A stretch of 45,618 bases of DNA from Paludibacteraceae bacterium (GCA_017560605.1 JAFZEQ010000069.1:1-45618), one strand, 5' to 3'. Positions 16,462 through 26,722 are shown, numbered from the stretch's first letter. Translations and numbers: made by a program. The notes: a model not told the origin generated them from the letters alone.

Positions 16462-16492
16462 TTGCATAAATGGTATAAATTTTGTATCTTTG
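16462..16492 (+). promoter_or_regulatory. Promoter of dnaN
   Basis: TTG 16462-16464, 20-bp spacer, TATCTTTG 16485-16492; leader about 57 nt. Its -33 element and that of murI lie within one 13-bp palindrome, GCAAATTATTTGC (16453-16465). Confidence 0.8.
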
Positions 16493-16554
16493 CAGCCGAA
16501 TAGTAGCATTATGTGTGCTATAGGTAATTTAGTATAAATTAAATCACTAAGAAT

Positions 16555-17676
16555 ATGAAATTTAATGTATCAAGTGCGAAGTTGTTTGCTCAAATGCAAG
16601 CTGTAAGTCGCGTGATTGCTGCAAAGAATAGTTTGCAGATTTTGGAATGTGTATTGTTTGATCTTGAAGGCGATCTTTTAACTTTGACCGCTTCTGATGG
16701 CGAGACTACTATCCGTACTAGTCTTACTGTTGAGAACCCTGAGGGTGCAGGCAAAGTAGCTGTGGCTGGCAAGATGTTGTTGGAGACACTCAAAGAGTTC
16801 CCTGAGCAACCATTGACTTTCCAAATTGATGATCAAAACTACTGCCTCAATATTACTAGTTCTAATGGTACATATAGTTTTGTTGGTTCTAATGGTATGG
16901 AGTATCCTGAGATGCCTGTAGAGGAGGGTGATAACTCATTTACTATGCCATCTAATGTACTTCTCGAGGCTATCAATAAAACTCTTTTCTGTACTGCTGA
17001 TGACGAGCTCCGTCCTGTAATGAATGGCGTATTCTTCGATCTTAACGAGGAGAAGATTACCATGGTTGCAACTGATGCTCATCGTCTTGTTCGTTACTCT
17101 AACGACTGCGTTAAGGGTGCGCAACCTGTTAGCTTTATTTTGCCTAAGAAACCTGCACAACTCCTTCGTCAAGTGCTTCAAAAAGAGGGTGAGGATGTTG
17201 TAGTTACCTTTGGTCAAAAGAATGCCAAGTTTGTTTTTGGTTCTACCATTATCGTATGCCGTCAAATCGAGGGTCGCTTCCCTAATTACAATGCTGTTAT
17301 TCCACAAAATAACACCAACAAGGTCATTGTTGATCGTCAAACCATTATCAATGCCTGCAAACGTGTAGCTGTGTTCGCTAATACAGGTACTAGCCTTCTT
17401 AAATTGGCGCTTAGCGAGAATCTTATCAAGATCTCTGCACAAGATATCGATTTCTCAACTTCGGCTGAGGAAACTATAGCTTGCGATTACGCAGGTATGC
17501 CTATGTCAATCGGCTTCAAGGCTCCTTTCCTTATCGAGATCTTGGCTAATGTGGCTTCACAAGATGTTGTTCTTCAGTTGGCTGATCCTGCACGCGCAGG
17601 TTTGATCTTGCCTTCTGAGAACGAGGAGGGACAAGACTTGCTAGTATTGCTAATGCCAATGCTACTCAACGATTAA
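16555..17676 (+). CDS. dnaN: DNA polymerase III beta subunit (sliding clamp)
   Basis: 373 aa, the normal length, made of three clamp folds of about 120 residues. Conserved words include MKFNVSSAKLFAQMQAVSRVI, the LEGDLLTLTASDGETTIRT strand pair, MVATDAHRLVRY in the second domain, EGRFPNYNAVIP at the domain 2-3 linker, and the C-terminal LVLLMPMLL tail (LMPM, the peptide-binding pocket edge). It rings DNA and tethers the replicative polymerase and repair factors. The next gene, an exonuclease, starts 13 bp later, so they are co-transcribed. Confidence 0.96.
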   Translation: MKFNVSSAKLFAQMQAVSRVIAAKNSLQILECVLFDLEGDLLTLTASDGETTIRTSLTVENPEGAGKVAVAGKMLLETLKEFPEQPLTFQIDDQNYCLNITSSNGTYSFVGSNGMEYPEMPVEEGDNSFTMPSNVLLEAINKTLFCTADDELRPVMNGVFFDLNEEKITMVATDAHRLVRYSNDCVKGAQPVSFILPKKPAQLLRQVLQKEGEDVVVTFGQKNAKFVFGSTIIVCRQIEGRFPNYNAVIPQNNTNKVIVDRQTIINACKRVAVFANTGTSLLKLALSENLIKISAQDIDFSTSAEETIACDYAGMPMSIGFKAPFLIEILANVASQDVVLQLADPARAGLILPSENEEGQDLLVLLMPMLLND

Positions 17677-17689
17677 TTTTTACTAACGA

Positions 17690-18481
17690 ATGAAATTAAA
17701 ACTTACTCGCCCGTTGGTCTTCTTTGATTTGGAGACCACGGGACTAAATATTGCATCCGATAGGATTGTAGAGTTGAGTTATTACAAGGTCTTTCCTGAT
17801 GGTCAAGCCGAGGGGAAGACCTTGCGTCTCAAACCAACATATATGATGCTGGGTCAAGAGGTTCAGATGCCTATTTCTCCAGAGGCTAGTGCTGTGCATG
17901 GCATCTACGATGAGGATTTGGTAGACAAACCTACATTCAAGGATGTAGCTGCTAGCCTAGCAGCTGTTCTAGATGGAACTGATTTGGCAGGTTATAACTC
18001 CAATCACTTTGATCTTCCACTTTTGGCTGAAGAGTTTATGCGTGCTGGTGTTGATGTCGATCTCAAGTCTAAACGTATGATAGATGTCTTTACCATCTTC
18101 CAGCGTCAGGAGCCTCGCTCTTTGGTGGCGGCATACAAGTTTTATTGTGGCAAGGACCTAACTAATGCCCATGCTGCGGATGCTGACACCATGGCTACAT
18201 ACGAGGTGCTCAAGGCGCAACTAGAACGTTACGAACTACCAGATGATGTCGACGGTTTGGCCGATTTCACCACAGGAACTGTGCGTTTTGCTGATTTTGC
18301 AGGTCGTATTGCTTATGATGCAGATGGGGTGGAGATCTTCAATTTTGGTAAGTACAAGGGCCAGCGTGTAGCTGATGTCTTCCGTCGTGATCTTGGCTAT
18401 TATGGCTGGATTCAAAATGGTGATTTTCCACAATATACCAAAGCTGTCTTTACCCGTGTATACATGTCCCTCCGTCGATAA
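17690..18481 (+). CDS. DnaQ-like 3'-5' exonuclease with C-terminal DUF3820
   Basis: 263 aa. Residues 9-170 form a DEDDh exonuclease: exo I VFFDLETTGLN, exo II GYNSNHFDLPLLAEEF, exo III HAADADTMAT. The C-terminal 60 residues (FNFGKYKGQRVADVFRRDLGYYGWIQNGDFPQ) match the short DUF3820 domain often fused to such nucleases. Probably a DNA polymerase III epsilon-type proofreading or repair nuclease; its place directly after dnaN fits. The paralogue problem is real: several DnaQ-like proteins occur per genome, so I give no symbol. Confidence 0.88.
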   Translation: MKLKLTRPLVFFDLETTGLNIASDRIVELSYYKVFPDGQAEGKTLRLKPTYMMLGQEVQMPISPEASAVHGIYDEDLVDKPTFKDVAASLAAVLDGTDLAGYNSNHFDLPLLAEEFMRAGVDVDLKSKRMIDVFTIFQRQEPRSLVAAYKFYCGKDLTNAHAADADTMATYEVLKAQLERYELPDDVDGLADFTTGTVRFADFAGRIAYDADGVEIFNFGKYKGQRVADVFRRDLGYYGWIQNGDFPQYTKAVFTRVYMSLRR

Positions 18482-18546
18482 CTTCTAAACTCCTGAACTT
18501 CTAAACTCCTGAACTTCTGAACTCCTGAACTTCTGAACTCTTGAGC
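18482..18546 (+). repeat. 8-bp-period array AACTTCTA/AACTCCTG, eight units
   Basis: A strictly 8-bp-stepped run (AACTTCTA, AACTCCTG, AACTTCTA, AACTCCTG, AACTTCTG, AACTCCTG, AACTTCTG, AACTCTTG) fills the gap between the exonuclease stop and the RNase Z start. Confidence 0.85.
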
Positions 18547-18547
18547 A

Positions 18548-19330
18548 ATGAACAACCAACTCACCATACTCGGCTCGGGTAGTGCTATGCCTACCTTTCA
18601 AAACTCGCCTTCTGGGCAAGTTGTTGAGCTGTGCGACAAGTCCTTTCTTGTCGATTGTGGCGAGGGTGTGCAGATCACAATGCGCCAGCTGGGGGTGAAG
18701 ACGGCGCGTTTGTATACGATTTTCATCTCGCATCTGCATGGCGATCATTGTTTTGGCCTTATTGGTCTGATCTCTACCTTTGGCATGATGAACCGTACTC
18801 AGCCTTTGCATATCTATGCCCATGCTGATCTAGAGAAACTCCTTCGGCCAATGCTCGATTATCATTGCCAAGATCTACCATACGAACTTGTTTTTCACGC
18901 GATCAACCCACGCAAGCGTGAGGTTATATGGGAAGATAGGACCGTTACAGTCGAGTCTATTCCGCTCAAACATAAGGTTCCAACCTGCGGTTTCCTCTTT
19001 ATAGAGAAACATCGCGATCAAGAGCCGCGTAAGCGTTTTGCTTACTGCTCCGATACTATGTATCGCGAGCAGATTGTCGAGCAAATAGCTGGGGTAGATG
19101 TCCTCTATCATGAGGCAACCTATACCGAGAAGGATGTGGATAAGTGTAAAAAGCATACACACTCTACAGCTAAACAAGCTGCCAATATTGCTCGTTTGGC
19201 AGGTGTTGGGAAACTAGTAATAGGACATTTTAGTGCCCGTGAGGATGACCATAATGTCTTTCTAGCGGAGGCAAAAGAGGTATTCGAGAATACGGTACTA
19301 GCCGTAGAACGCACCACTATAGAATTTTAG
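18548..19330 (+). CDS. rnz: Ribonuclease Z (tRNA 3' endonuclease)
   Basis: 260 aa metallo-beta-lactamase fold enzyme that trims tRNA 3' trailers. The zinc-binding motif HLHGDH lies at residues 62-67. Further ligands are visible in SDTMYREQ, LYHEATY and GHFSAR. The N-terminal LTILGSGSAMPT and DCGEGVQITMRQ are typical of the short RNase Z type. It is shorter than the common 300 aa but has all motifs. The start ATG is directly at the end of the upstream 8-bp repeat array. Confidence 0.9.
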   Translation: MNNQLTILGSGSAMPTFQNSPSGQVVELCDKSFLVDCGEGVQITMRQLGVKTARLYTIFISHLHGDHCFGLIGLISTFGMMNRTQPLHIYAHADLEKLLRPMLDYHCQDLPYELVFHAINPRKREVIWEDRTVTVESIPLKHKVPTCGFLFIEKHRDQEPRKRFAYCSDTMYREQIVEQIAGVDVLYHEATYTEKDVDKCKKHTHSTAKQAANIARLAGVGKLVIGHFSAREDDHNVFLAEAKEVFENTVLAVERTTIEF

Positions 19331-19380
19331 AACCCTTAGAACTTTAGAACAGCGACTCTGTCGCGCTTAGAACTGTCCTA
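19331..19380 (+). repeat. TTAGAAC array with GCGAC-type hairpin
   Basis: TTAGAAC words at 9-bp steps flank a micro-hairpin, GCGACtctGTCGC, in the rnz-radA gap. Confidence 0.7.
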
Positions 19381-19384
19381 AGAT

Positions 19385-20737
19385 ATGGCCAAACCAAAAA
19401 CTCAATATATATGCTCCAGTTGTGGAGCGCATGCTCCTCAGCTCATAGGTCGCTGTCCAGTCTGTGGCGAGTGGGGCACATACGAGGAAGAAACAACCCA
19501 CGACGCTACACCCAAACGAGGTGTAGTAACACGCGGAGCCAAACCTCAACGCATACAAGATGTTCAGGCTCAAGAGGAGATGCGCATAGATATGCAGTCC
19601 TCCGAATTGAACCGTGTTTTAGGTGGTGGACTTGTACCTGGTAGCCTAGTTCTGTTAGGTGGCGAACCTGGTATTGGTAAGTCTACTTTGGCGCTTCAGG
19701 TGCTCATGAAGATGGCCACTCGTCGCACCCTTTATGCTAGTGGAGAGGAGAGCGCCAAGCAACTCAAATTAAGAGCAGAACGATTAGCAGGATCGCCTGA
19801 TAATCTGTATATTATGGCAGAGACTTCGCTCGAGCGAATTCTAGATTCTATTACCGAACTCAAACCTGAAATTGTTGTCGTCGATAGTATTCAGACTATC
19901 GGCACAGAGGCTATTGATGCCAGTGTTGGCAGCCTCAGTCAGGTCAAGGAATGTGCTGCGCGTATTTTGCAGTATGCTAAGGAATATAATGTACCATTTA
20001 TCATTGTCGGACATATCAACAAAGAGGGCTCTCTGGCGGGTCCAAAGGTCTTGGAGCATATCGTAGATACCGTTCTTCAGTTCGAGGGCGATCAGCACTA
20101 TGTCTATCGTATCCTACGCGCCCAAAAGAATCGCTTTGGTAGTACCAGCGAACTCGGTATATTCCAGATGCAACAAGACGGATTGCGCGAAGTTAGCAAC
20201 CCTAGCGAGCTACTCTTGTCCAATAATCGCGACGGATTATCTGGTATTGCTATTGCTGCTGCTGTCGAGGGTGTGCGTCCTTTACTGATTGAGGTTCAGG
20301 CACTTGTGGCTAGTGCGGCTTATGGTACCCCACAGCGCAGTAGTACGGGTTTTGATGCTCGTCGCCTGAACATGTTGCTAGCTGTACTAGAGAAAAGAGT
20401 AGGGTTTAAACTGCTACAAAAAGATGTATTTGTCAATATCGCGGGTGGACTCCGTGTCAATGATCCTGCTATTGATATGGCGGTTCTAGCGGCAGTGCTT
20501 TCGTCTAATATGGATATTGCTTTGGACGAACAAGTGTGTGTGACTGGTGAGGTCGGATTAGCGGGCGAAATTCGTCCAGTTAATCGTATCGACCAGCGCG
20601 TCCGAGAGGCAGAAAAGCTCGGTTTCACCACGATTATTGTACCTCGTGGGCAAAAATATAACACCCAAAATCTCAAGATTCGAGTGGTCGAAATAGCACG
20701 TGTGGCAGATGCGTTTAAATTTTTATTTAAAAAATAA
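19385..20737 (+). CDS. radA: DNA repair protein RadA
   Basis: 450 aa. Domains in order: N-terminal four-cysteine zinc finger (YICSSCGAHAP, GRCPVCGEWGT), a RecA-like ATPase with Walker A GGEPGIGKST (about residue 93) and Walker B EIVVVDSIQT, the RadA-specific KNRFG motif (about residue 245), and a Lon-protease-like C-terminal domain (VEGVRPLLIEVQALV ... GEVGLAGEIRPVNRI). It promotes branch migration in homologous recombination. Complete and ordinary. Confidence 0.95.
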   Translation: MAKPKTQYICSSCGAHAPQLIGRCPVCGEWGTYEEETTHDATPKRGVVTRGAKPQRIQDVQAQEEMRIDMQSSELNRVLGGGLVPGSLVLLGGEPGIGKSTLALQVLMKMATRRTLYASGEESAKQLKLRAERLAGSPDNLYIMAETSLERILDSITELKPEIVVVDSIQTIGTEAIDASVGSLSQVKECAARILQYAKEYNVPFIIVGHINKEGSLAGPKVLEHIVDTVLQFEGDQHYVYRILRAQKNRFGSTSELGIFQMQQDGLREVSNPSELLLSNNRDGLSGIAIAAAVEGVRPLLIEVQALVASAAYGTPQRSSTGFDARRLNMLLAVLEKRVGFKLLQKDVFVNIAGGLRVNDPAIDMAVLAAVLSSNMDIALDEQVCVTGEVGLAGEIRPVNRIDQRVREAEKLGFTTIIVPRGQKYNTQNLKIRVVEIARVADAFKFLFKK

Positions 20738-20738
20738 T

Positions 20739-20769
20739 TTGCATATGTCAAAAAAAAGCAGTACCTTTG
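20739..20769 (+). promoter_or_regulatory. Promoter of the outer-membrane biogenesis cluster
   Basis: TTG 20739-20741, 20-bp spacer containing TATGTCAAAAAAAA, TACCTTTG 20762-20769. Leader to ATG 20811 about 36 nt. Confidence 0.8.
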
Positions 20770-20810
20770 CGCGCTGATTATTGTAAATAATTATCTTAAG
20801 ATACAAAAAT

Positions 20811-21686
20811 ATGAATAGATTTAAAATTTCGTTAGTAGTATTAGCTCTTGCTTTGCCTATGTTCGCGACATTGGCTAAGGCAGATGTGCAAACCGACCGT
20901 TTTGAGTTTGGTATCAACGGTGGTATTGGTTTTTATGTAGGTCAAAAGAATCCTTTGTTGAATTCTCCTCTCCAACGCGTACAGACATACGATGTCATCG
21001 CTTTTGGTGATAAGGGTGACTGGGGTTGGCCTGGTATTGAGAATTTTGGCTTTAGTGCAGGTTATCGTTTCGATACTCGTTGGCATGTTAAGCTTCAAAC
21101 TACACGTCAACGCCTTTGCTTTGCTGAGTTTGCTAGTGACCAAAGCGACAAGATGAAGGTGTACTACAATGCTATGTGGCACCTTGATGCTATGGCAGAG
21201 TACAATATCTTGCCATTTGGTATGAATGGTTACGGCGTAGGTGTCATCAAGAATATCGTGCCTTATGTAGGTTTCGGTGTGGGTATGACTATGTACAACG
21301 AGAATGCAACTTTGCGTGCTATCGAGAAGGAGCATGCATCTAATAACTTCACCAAACAAGGTCCTATGTTCCCACGTGTAGGTTTTATGGCTACCAAATA
21401 CGATGCTGAACAAAAGAAGGTTGAGGAATGGGCTAAGGACACTGTTCGCGTAGCAGCTTACATCCCTGTGGCATTTGGTGTTAAGATGCGTCTTAACGAC
21501 AATGTACAGTTGAAGGGTACTTTCCAATATAATTTCTATCCAAAGGCTAATCTCGAGGGTTACACTCGTGACACAGCAATTGACAAGGAGAATATCAAGG
21601 CAGGTGTAGCACACAACTCTATGTTTACTATCTCTGCTATCTTCAATTTAGGTCGTTGGTACGAAGATCGTTTGATCACATACTAA
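20811..21686 (+). CDS. Outer-membrane beta-barrel, DUF6089-like (first of two)
   Basis: 291 aa with signal peptide (ending TLAKA, containing LALPMFA). The mature part starts with FEFGINGGIGFYVGQ and shows alternating barrel strands (WHVKLQTTRQRL, GVIKNIVPYVGFGVGMTMYNEN, VAFGVKMRLNDNVQLKGTFQYNFYP). It resembles the DUF6089 barrels that precede uppS-bamA in Bacteroidota. The next gene is a diverged paralogue 3 bp downstream. Probable outer-membrane protein; function unknown. Confidence 0.7.
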   Translation: MNRFKISLVVLALALPMFATLAKADVQTDRFEFGINGGIGFYVGQKNPLLNSPLQRVQTYDVIAFGDKGDWGWPGIENFGFSAGYRFDTRWHVKLQTTRQRLCFAEFASDQSDKMKVYYNAMWHLDAMAEYNILPFGMNGYGVGVIKNIVPYVGFGVGMTMYNENATLRAIEKEHASNNFTKQGPMFPRVGFMATKYDAEQKKVEEWAKDTVRVAAYIPVAFGVKMRLNDNVQLKGTFQYNFYPKANLEGYTRDTAIDKENIKAGVAHNSMFTISAIFNLGRWYEDRLITY

Positions 21687-21689
21687 TCT

Positions 21690-22487
21690 GTGGCTAAATC
21701 TATTCTATTTCATATTACTTTTGCAGTAGGACTGATGTGGATGCTTCTGGCACCTGCGTCGGTTCTTGCTGATAATGCTGTGTATCGCTACGAGGTTGGT
21801 GCACAGGCTGGTGCGGCTTACTATATGGGTGAGTTAGCGCCACATCCTTTTATGTCTACTTCCGAGACTTTTGGTCTTCAACTTCGTGCTAAGATTGACA
21901 GTCGTTGGGCTCTCCAGGCTAAAGGTCAAAGACAACGCGTCATCAATACCATTGATCCTAACAACGAATGGAAGATTAACTCTGGAAGATACCAAACATC
22001 TATGTGGCATTTTGATATCGTAGGCGAGTTTAACTTCTTCCAATATGGTTATAATTCCAACGATTTTAGGGTGCGCAACTATACGCCATATATCTTCCTA
22101 GGTATTGGTGCTACAGCGTTTAATGAAAAAGCTTCCAATCTTGATGGCTATAATCTGCTAGGATGGCATAGAACTGGCAAAGATGGTACGGGAGATTGGG
22201 AATATGACGAACCCGACTTTGCTTTGTACATCCCTGTAGGTATCGGTTTTAAGTGGCGTTTTGCTCCTCGTTGGCAACTACAAGCCGCTTGGCAACACAA
22301 CCTGTATATGGTCAAGGGCGATGGCTTAGAAGGTGGATTTAAGAAGGATCCCAAGGACGAACCTTTCAATAACCAACACAATATGAATGGTTCCAACGTG
22401 TTCAATAACGATGTAACTTCTACCATGACAGTAGGCGTAGTCTTTGAGTTTATGCGCGAAAAAGGCGTTTGTGTCCTGTGTAGATGA
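21690..22487 (+). CDS. Outer-membrane beta-barrel, DUF6089-like (second copy), GTG start
   Basis: 265 aa starting at GTG 21690, which gives a complete signal peptide ([20 protein letters not shown], cut after VLA). The mature N-terminus [20 protein letters not shown] and the segment [16 protein letters not shown] align with the preceding protein, so the pair arose by tandem duplication. Later strands include [19 protein letters not shown] and [25 protein letters not shown]. Unlike the first copy it ends 10 bp before uppS, the usual position of the DUF6089 gene. Confidence 0.7.
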   Translation: MAKSILFHITFAVGLMWMLLAPASVLADNAVYRYEVGAQAGAAYYMGELAPHPFMSTSETFGLQLRAKIDSRWALQAKGQRQRVINTIDPNNEWKINSGRYQTSMWHFDIVGEFNFFQYGYNSNDFRVRNYTPYIFLGIGATAFNEKASNLDGYNLLGWHRTGKDGTGDWEYDEPDFALYIPVGIGFKWRFAPRWQLQAAWQHNLYMVKGDGLEGGFKKDPKDEPFNNQHNMNGSNVFNNDVTSTMTVGVVFEFMREKGVCVLCR

Positions 22488-22497
22488 TCATACCATT

Positions 22498-23235
22498 ATG
22501 AGTTATAAAGAGCAAATCATACAAAATCGCATTCCTCGTCATATTGCCATTATTATGGATGGTAACGGACGCTGGGCTAAGCGCCAAGGACTGGCGCGTA
22601 TGTTCGGTCACCGCCAGGGGGTGGAAACCGTACATCGCATCACAGAGGCTGCGGCTGAACTAGGTGTGGAGTATCTCACACTCTATGCCTTCTCTACCGA
22701 GAATTGGAATCGCCCTAAGGAGGAGGTGGATGCGCTTATGGTGCTACTTGTTGACACTATCGTCAAGGAGACACCTACACTAATGAAGAATAATGTCAGC
22801 TTGCAGACTATCGGCGACTTGAGCCGTTTGCCACAAGCTACACGCGATAAGTTCCTTGAGTGTATCCAGCAGACAAGCCAAAACACGGGTCTTACCCTAG
22901 TTATTGCGCTCAGTTATAGTGCTAGATGGGAGATCATCGAGGCTGCTAAACATATTGCATCTGCTGTCAAGGACGGACAGCTGCTTCTTGAGGATATCAA
23001 CGAGGAAGTACTAGCCAACCATATGACCACTGCCCAAATGCCAGATCCTGATCTGCTTATCCGCACTAGTGGCGAGCTTAGAATCAGCAATTTCCTATTG
23101 TGGCAATTGGCGTATAGCGAGTTGTATTTTACCAACTGCTTATGGCCAGAGTTTACTAACGAAGAGTTTTATCGCGCGATAGTGGATTACCAACATCGTG
23201 AACGTAGATTTGGAAAAACCAGTGAACAAATTTAA
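22498..23235 (+). CDS. uppS: Undecaprenyl diphosphate synthase (isoprenyl transferase)
   Basis: 245 aa from ATG 22498; an upstream in-frame ATG overlaps the previous gene and adds an odd N-terminus. Cis-prenyltransferase making the C55 lipid carrier for peptidoglycan and O-antigen. Conserved region [18 protein letters not shown] holds the catalytic Asp; [13 protein letters not shown] and the C-terminal [19 protein letters not shown] and YSELYFT complete the active site. It overlaps bamA by 14 bp. Confidence 0.95.
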   Translation: MSYKEQIIQNRIPRHIAIIMDGNGRWAKRQGLARMFGHRQGVETVHRITEAAAELGVEYLTLYAFSTENWNRPKEEVDALMVLLVDTIVKETPTLMKNNVSLQTIGDLSRLPQATRDKFLECIQQTSQNTGLTLVIALSYSARWEIIEAAKHIASAVKDGQLLLEDINEEVLANHMTTAQMPDPDLLIRTSGELRISNFLLWQLAYSELYFTNCLWPEFTNEEFYRAIVDYQHRERRFGKTSEQI

Positions 23236-25870
23236 TTCTATCATATTAGCTCTCTTGCTTGCGCTACCTATGTTTGCGCAGGTTGATTCTACTGCTATCT
23301 CGCAGGCAGATACTTTGCCTGTTGTTGATACGCTAGCTGAACAGGCTCCATTGCCTGTTATCGAGTATTCACTTCAGCCTCAGACATACGAGATTGCCGA
23401 TATCAAGATTAGTGGTGCCGACCATTACGAAGACTTCGTTCTCATCGGTTTTTCGGGCTTGGCTGTGGGTGACAAGATAACTGTTCCAGGTGCACAGATT
23501 ACCAAGTCTTTGCGTCGTTTCTGGAAACAAGGACTCTTCTCTGATATCAAGTTCAAGGCTAACAAGATCGAGGGCGATAAGATCTGGCTCGAGATCGAAC
23601 TCAAACAACGTCCACGAGTTTCTGCAGTCGTTTACTCTGGTTTGCGTAAGACCGAGCAAGAGGAAGTTGAGGTTAAGGTTGGTATCAAACAAGGTGGACA
23701 AATGACACCAGACTTGTCTGACCGTGCTAAGAAGATCATAACCAAGTACCTCGAGGAGAAAGGTTTCTACCATACCAAGGTCTATGTCAATCAGTATGAC
23801 GATCCAGAGAAACCAGGCTATGTCAAGGTGGCTATTAGTGTGGTTAAGAGCGAGAAAACTCGCGTTGGTCAAATCTATATCAATGGCAATAAGGCGTTGA
23901 CTAATAATCAGATCAACCGTGCTATGAAAAAGACCAACGACAACCACATCATCAACCTCTTCCGTCCTAAGAAGTTTGTGGCTGCCGAGTTCGAAAACGA
24001 TAAGAAACTCATCATCGAGAAATACAACGAGATTGGTTACCGCGATGCGATGATCATCTCTGATAGTGTTGTACAATCGCCTATCGACTCTACCCGTGTT
24101 GATGTTTATCTGACTGTAGACGAGGGTGGTAAGTATGTTGTGGGCGATATCACATGGGTTGGTAATACCGTTTATCCATACGAGTATCTAGATGCTGTCT
24201 TGGGTATCAAGAGGGGCGATACATACAACCTCAAGGAACTTAATAAGCGCCTTAACGAGGACGATGATGCCGTTTCTAAACTCTATACTGACCAAGGTTA
24301 CCTCTTCTTTAGCGTTCAACCAGTTGAGGTTAGTGTAGAAAATGATACCATCGATTTTGAGATGCGTATGTACGAGGGTAAGCCTGCTACCATCAACGAG
24401 GTTAATATAGTAGGTAACACGCGCGTGTACGAGCATGTAGTGCGACGCGAGTTATATACCAAACCTGGACAGTTGTATAGCCAGTCTGATATCATGCGTT
24501 CGCTCCGCGAGTTGGCTCAGATGGGGCACTTCGATCAGGAGAAACTTATTCCAGATATCCAACCTAATCCAGAGGATGGTACCGTAGATATCACCTACCA
24601 ACTTGAAACCAAGTCTAGCGACCAGATCGAGTTCTCGCTCGGTTGGGGTGCTACAGGTCTGGTTGGTTCGTTGGGACTCAAGTTTACCAACTTTGCTATC
24701 CAAAACCTCTTCAATCCTAAGAGCTATCGTATCGTGCCACAAGGCGAGGGACAAACCTTCAGTATTAATGCTCGAACCAATGGTCGCTACTATACATCAG
24801 CTTCTATCTCCTTCCTCGAGCCTTGGCTGGGTGGTAAGCGTCCTAACTCATTGAGTGCTAGTATCTTCTATGCAGCACAGTCAGGTTACTCTGACCGCTA
24901 CTATCAGGCATACGAGGATCTATATAATAACTACTACTACAACTACAATTACTACGGTAATTCCGATTATCTGCAACAACTTCAGGAGTCTGAGTATGAC
25001 CCAGAGAAGTACCTCCGCACTTTTGGTGCAAGTATAGGTTATGGTAAGCGTTTGAGCTGGCCAGATGACTACTTCTCTTTCTACGGCGAGCTCAGCTACC
25101 AGCTCTATATGATGAAGGATTGGCCTTATATGATCCTCACCGATGGAACTAGTCATAACTTCGCGCTTAACCTCCAGTTGTCTCGTTCAAGTATCGATAA
25201 CCCTATCTATACTCGTCGCGGATCACAGTTCACTCTTGGACTCAAGATTACTCCTCCATACTCGTTCATCAAGGGTACAACCGATGAGCAGTATGCACAG
25301 ATGACTACTTCTGAGAAGTACAATCTCTTGGAGTACCACAAGTGGAAGTTCTCTGGTAAGGTCTTCACCCCATTGACTCCTGATGGCAAGCTTGTCTTGA
25401 TGACTCGTGCTGAGTTTGGTTATCTAGGCCACTATAACCGCAATGTCAAGTCACCATTCGAGAGCTACTATATGGGTGGTGATGGTATGTCTAGCTATTC
25501 TAGCTATTCTACCGAGTATATCTCTATGCGTGGTTACCAATCAGGATCGTTAACCCCATATGATCCTACTGTAGGACGAAATATGGGTTATGTATATAAC
25601 AAGTTTACTATGGAGTTGCGTTATCCTATCTCTCTTGAGCAGAACGCCACTATTTGGGCGCTTGCTTTCGTAGAGGCTGGTAACTGTTTCGCGGATATCA
25701 AGGATTATAACCCATTCAAGCTTAAGCGTTCAGCTGGTGTTGGTGTGCGTTTGTTCTTGCCTATGTTCGGTCTGATGGGTATCGACTGGGGATGGGGCTT
25801 CGACGATATCAACGGTTCTAGACAATATGGTGGTTCACAGTTCCACTTTGTACTCGGACAAGAACTATAA
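23222..25870 (+). CDS. bamA: Outer-membrane protein assembly factor BamA
   Basis: I choose GTG 23222 (882 aa), which gives the clean signal peptide [23 protein letters not shown] 23198 would add eight residues before it. Five POTRA repeats follow to about residue 470 (e.g. [78 protein letters not shown]). The 16-strand barrel comes next, with the loop [12 protein letters not shown] in the VRGF/Y position and the end [26 protein letters not shown] extracellular loop lies near residues 568-580. It inserts barrel proteins into the outer membrane, with the Skp-like chaperones encoded next. Confidence 0.94.
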   Translation: MNKFNSIILALLLALPMFAQVDSTAISQADTLPVVDTLAEQAPLPVIEYSLQPQTYEIADIKISGADHYEDFVLIGFSGLAVGDKITVPGAQITKSLRRFWKQGLFSDIKFKANKIEGDKIWLEIELKQRPRVSAVVYSGLRKTEQEEVEVKVGIKQGGQMTPDLSDRAKKIITKYLEEKGFYHTKVYVNQYDDPEKPGYVKVAISVVKSEKTRVGQIYINGNKALTNNQINRAMKKTNDNHIINLFRPKKFVAAEFENDKKLIIEKYNEIGYRDAMIISDSVVQSPIDSTRVDVYLTVDEGGKYVVGDITWVGNTVYPYEYLDAVLGIKRGDTYNLKELNKRLNEDDDAVSKLYTDQGYLFFSVQPVEVSVENDTIDFEMRMYEGKPATINEVNIVGNTRVYEHVVRRELYTKPGQLYSQSDIMRSLRELAQMGHFDQEKLIPDIQPNPEDGTVDITYQLETKSSDQIEFSLGWGATGLVGSLGLKFTNFAIQNLFNPKSYRIVPQGEGQTFSINARTNGRYYTSASISFLEPWLGGKRPNSLSASIFYAAQSGYSDRYYQAYEDLYNNYYYNYNYYGNSDYLQQLQESEYDPEKYLRTFGASIGYGKRLSWPDDYFSFYGELSYQLYMMKDWPYMILTDGTSHNFALNLQLSRSSIDNPIYTRRGSQFTLGLKITPPYSFIKGTTDEQYAQMTTSEKYNLLEYHKWKFSGKVFTPLTPDGKLVLMTRAEFGYLGHYNRNVKSPFESYYMGGDGMSSYSSYSTEYISMRGYQSGSLTPYDPTVGRNMGYVYNKFTMELRYPISLEQNATIWALAFVEAGNCFADIKDYNPFKLKRSAGVGVRLFLPMFGLMGIDWGWGFDDINGSRQYGGSQFHFVLGQEL

Positions 25871-25878
25871 TTGCCTTT

Positions 25879-25952
25879 GGCGATGTTAAAGAGTTTCACG
25901 CACCTTTGGTGCTGTTTCACGCTCCGCTGTTTCAGCCCTGAAACATTGAAAC
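25879..25952 (+). repeat. 74-bp dispersed repeat, copy 1, followed by an 8-bp array to 26003
   Basis: Starts GGCGATGTTAAAGAGTTTCA, contains the hairpin GCACCtttGGTGC (25900-25912) and ends TTGAAAC. A near-identical copy lies at 29038-29111. It runs into an 8-bp-period array of AAACATTG/AAACTTTT words that reaches the ompH start. Confidence 0.85.
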
Positions 25953-26003
25953 TTTTAAACATTTAAACATTGAAACTTTTAAACATTGAAACTTTTAAAA
26001 CAC

Positions 26004-26522
26004 ATGAAAAAATATTTGTTGTTAGCAATATTGTCTCTAGTTGCATTTCTGCCAATGACTGCTCAAAAGTTCTCTGTGGCTTATGTGGATATGCAGTATA
26101 TCCTAAAGAATCTTCCACAGTATGAAACAGCTAACGAGCAACTCAATATGATCTCTAAGCGTTGGCAAAAGGATATTGACCAGGCTCAACAAGAGGCTCA
26201 GGTCTTGACTTCCAACTACCAGACCGAGCAGATCTTCCTATCTGCTGATATGAAACAACGCCGCGAAGCAGAGATCTTAGCTAAGGAGCAAGAGGTACTT
26301 GAGCTCAAACGCAAGTATTTTGGTCCTGAAGGCGAGTGGTACAAAAAGCGTGAGTCGCTTTTAAAACCTATCCAAGACGAGATTTACACAGCTATTCAGG
26401 ATATAGCATCAGAAAAGGGTTATGATGTGGTCAAGGACCGCTCTTCTGAACCTAGTTTGATCTATATGTCTAGCAAGTTGGATATTTCCGACCAGGTGCT
26501 TCAAAAACTAGGAGCCAAGTAA
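26004..26522 (+). CDS. OmpH/Skp-like periplasmic chaperone (first of two)
   Basis: 172 aa from ATG 26004, with signal peptide (MKKYLLLAILSLVAFLPMTA). The mature form starts with the Skp-type strand KFSVAYVDMQYILKNLPQY, then long coiled-coil arms (NEQLNMISKRWQKDIDQAQQ, EILAKEQEVLELKRKYFG), then the second half of the core (IQDEIYTAIQDIASEKGYDVV). It would hold unfolded outer-membrane proteins for BamA. An upstream in-frame start at 25986 lies in the repeat array and is rejected. Confidence 0.88.
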   Translation: MKKYLLLAILSLVAFLPMTAQKFSVAYVDMQYILKNLPQYETANEQLNMISKRWQKDIDQAQQEAQVLTSNYQTEQIFLSADMKQRREAEILAKEQEVLELKRKYFGPEGEWYKKRESLLKPIQDEIYTAIQDIASEKGYDVVKDRSSEPSLIYMSSKLDISDQVLQKLGAK

Positions 26523-26715
26523 TTGCCTTGGGCAATTCAATGATTTAATGATTCAACGCGCAAAGCGCTATTTAAATTCTTTGAATAATTAACTTTTTGA
26601 ATCCTTGAATAATTAAATTTTTGAATTTTTGAATCCTTAAATTTTTAAATTTTTGAATTCTTAAATTTTTGAATTTTTAAATTCTTAAATCTTTGAATAT
26701 TAACTAAAAAACAAT
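26521..26715 (+). repeat. 8-bp-period TTGAATTT/TTAAATTT array with two micro-hairpins
   Basis: Between the two ompH genes. It opens with AATTGCCttgGGCAATT (26521-26537, overlapping the stop codon), then GCGCaaaGCGC (26558-26568), then at least ten 8-mers alternating TTGAATTT, TTGAATCC, TTAAATTT and TTAAATTC. No gene is present. Confidence 0.85.
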
Positions 26716-26722
26716 AAACAAA

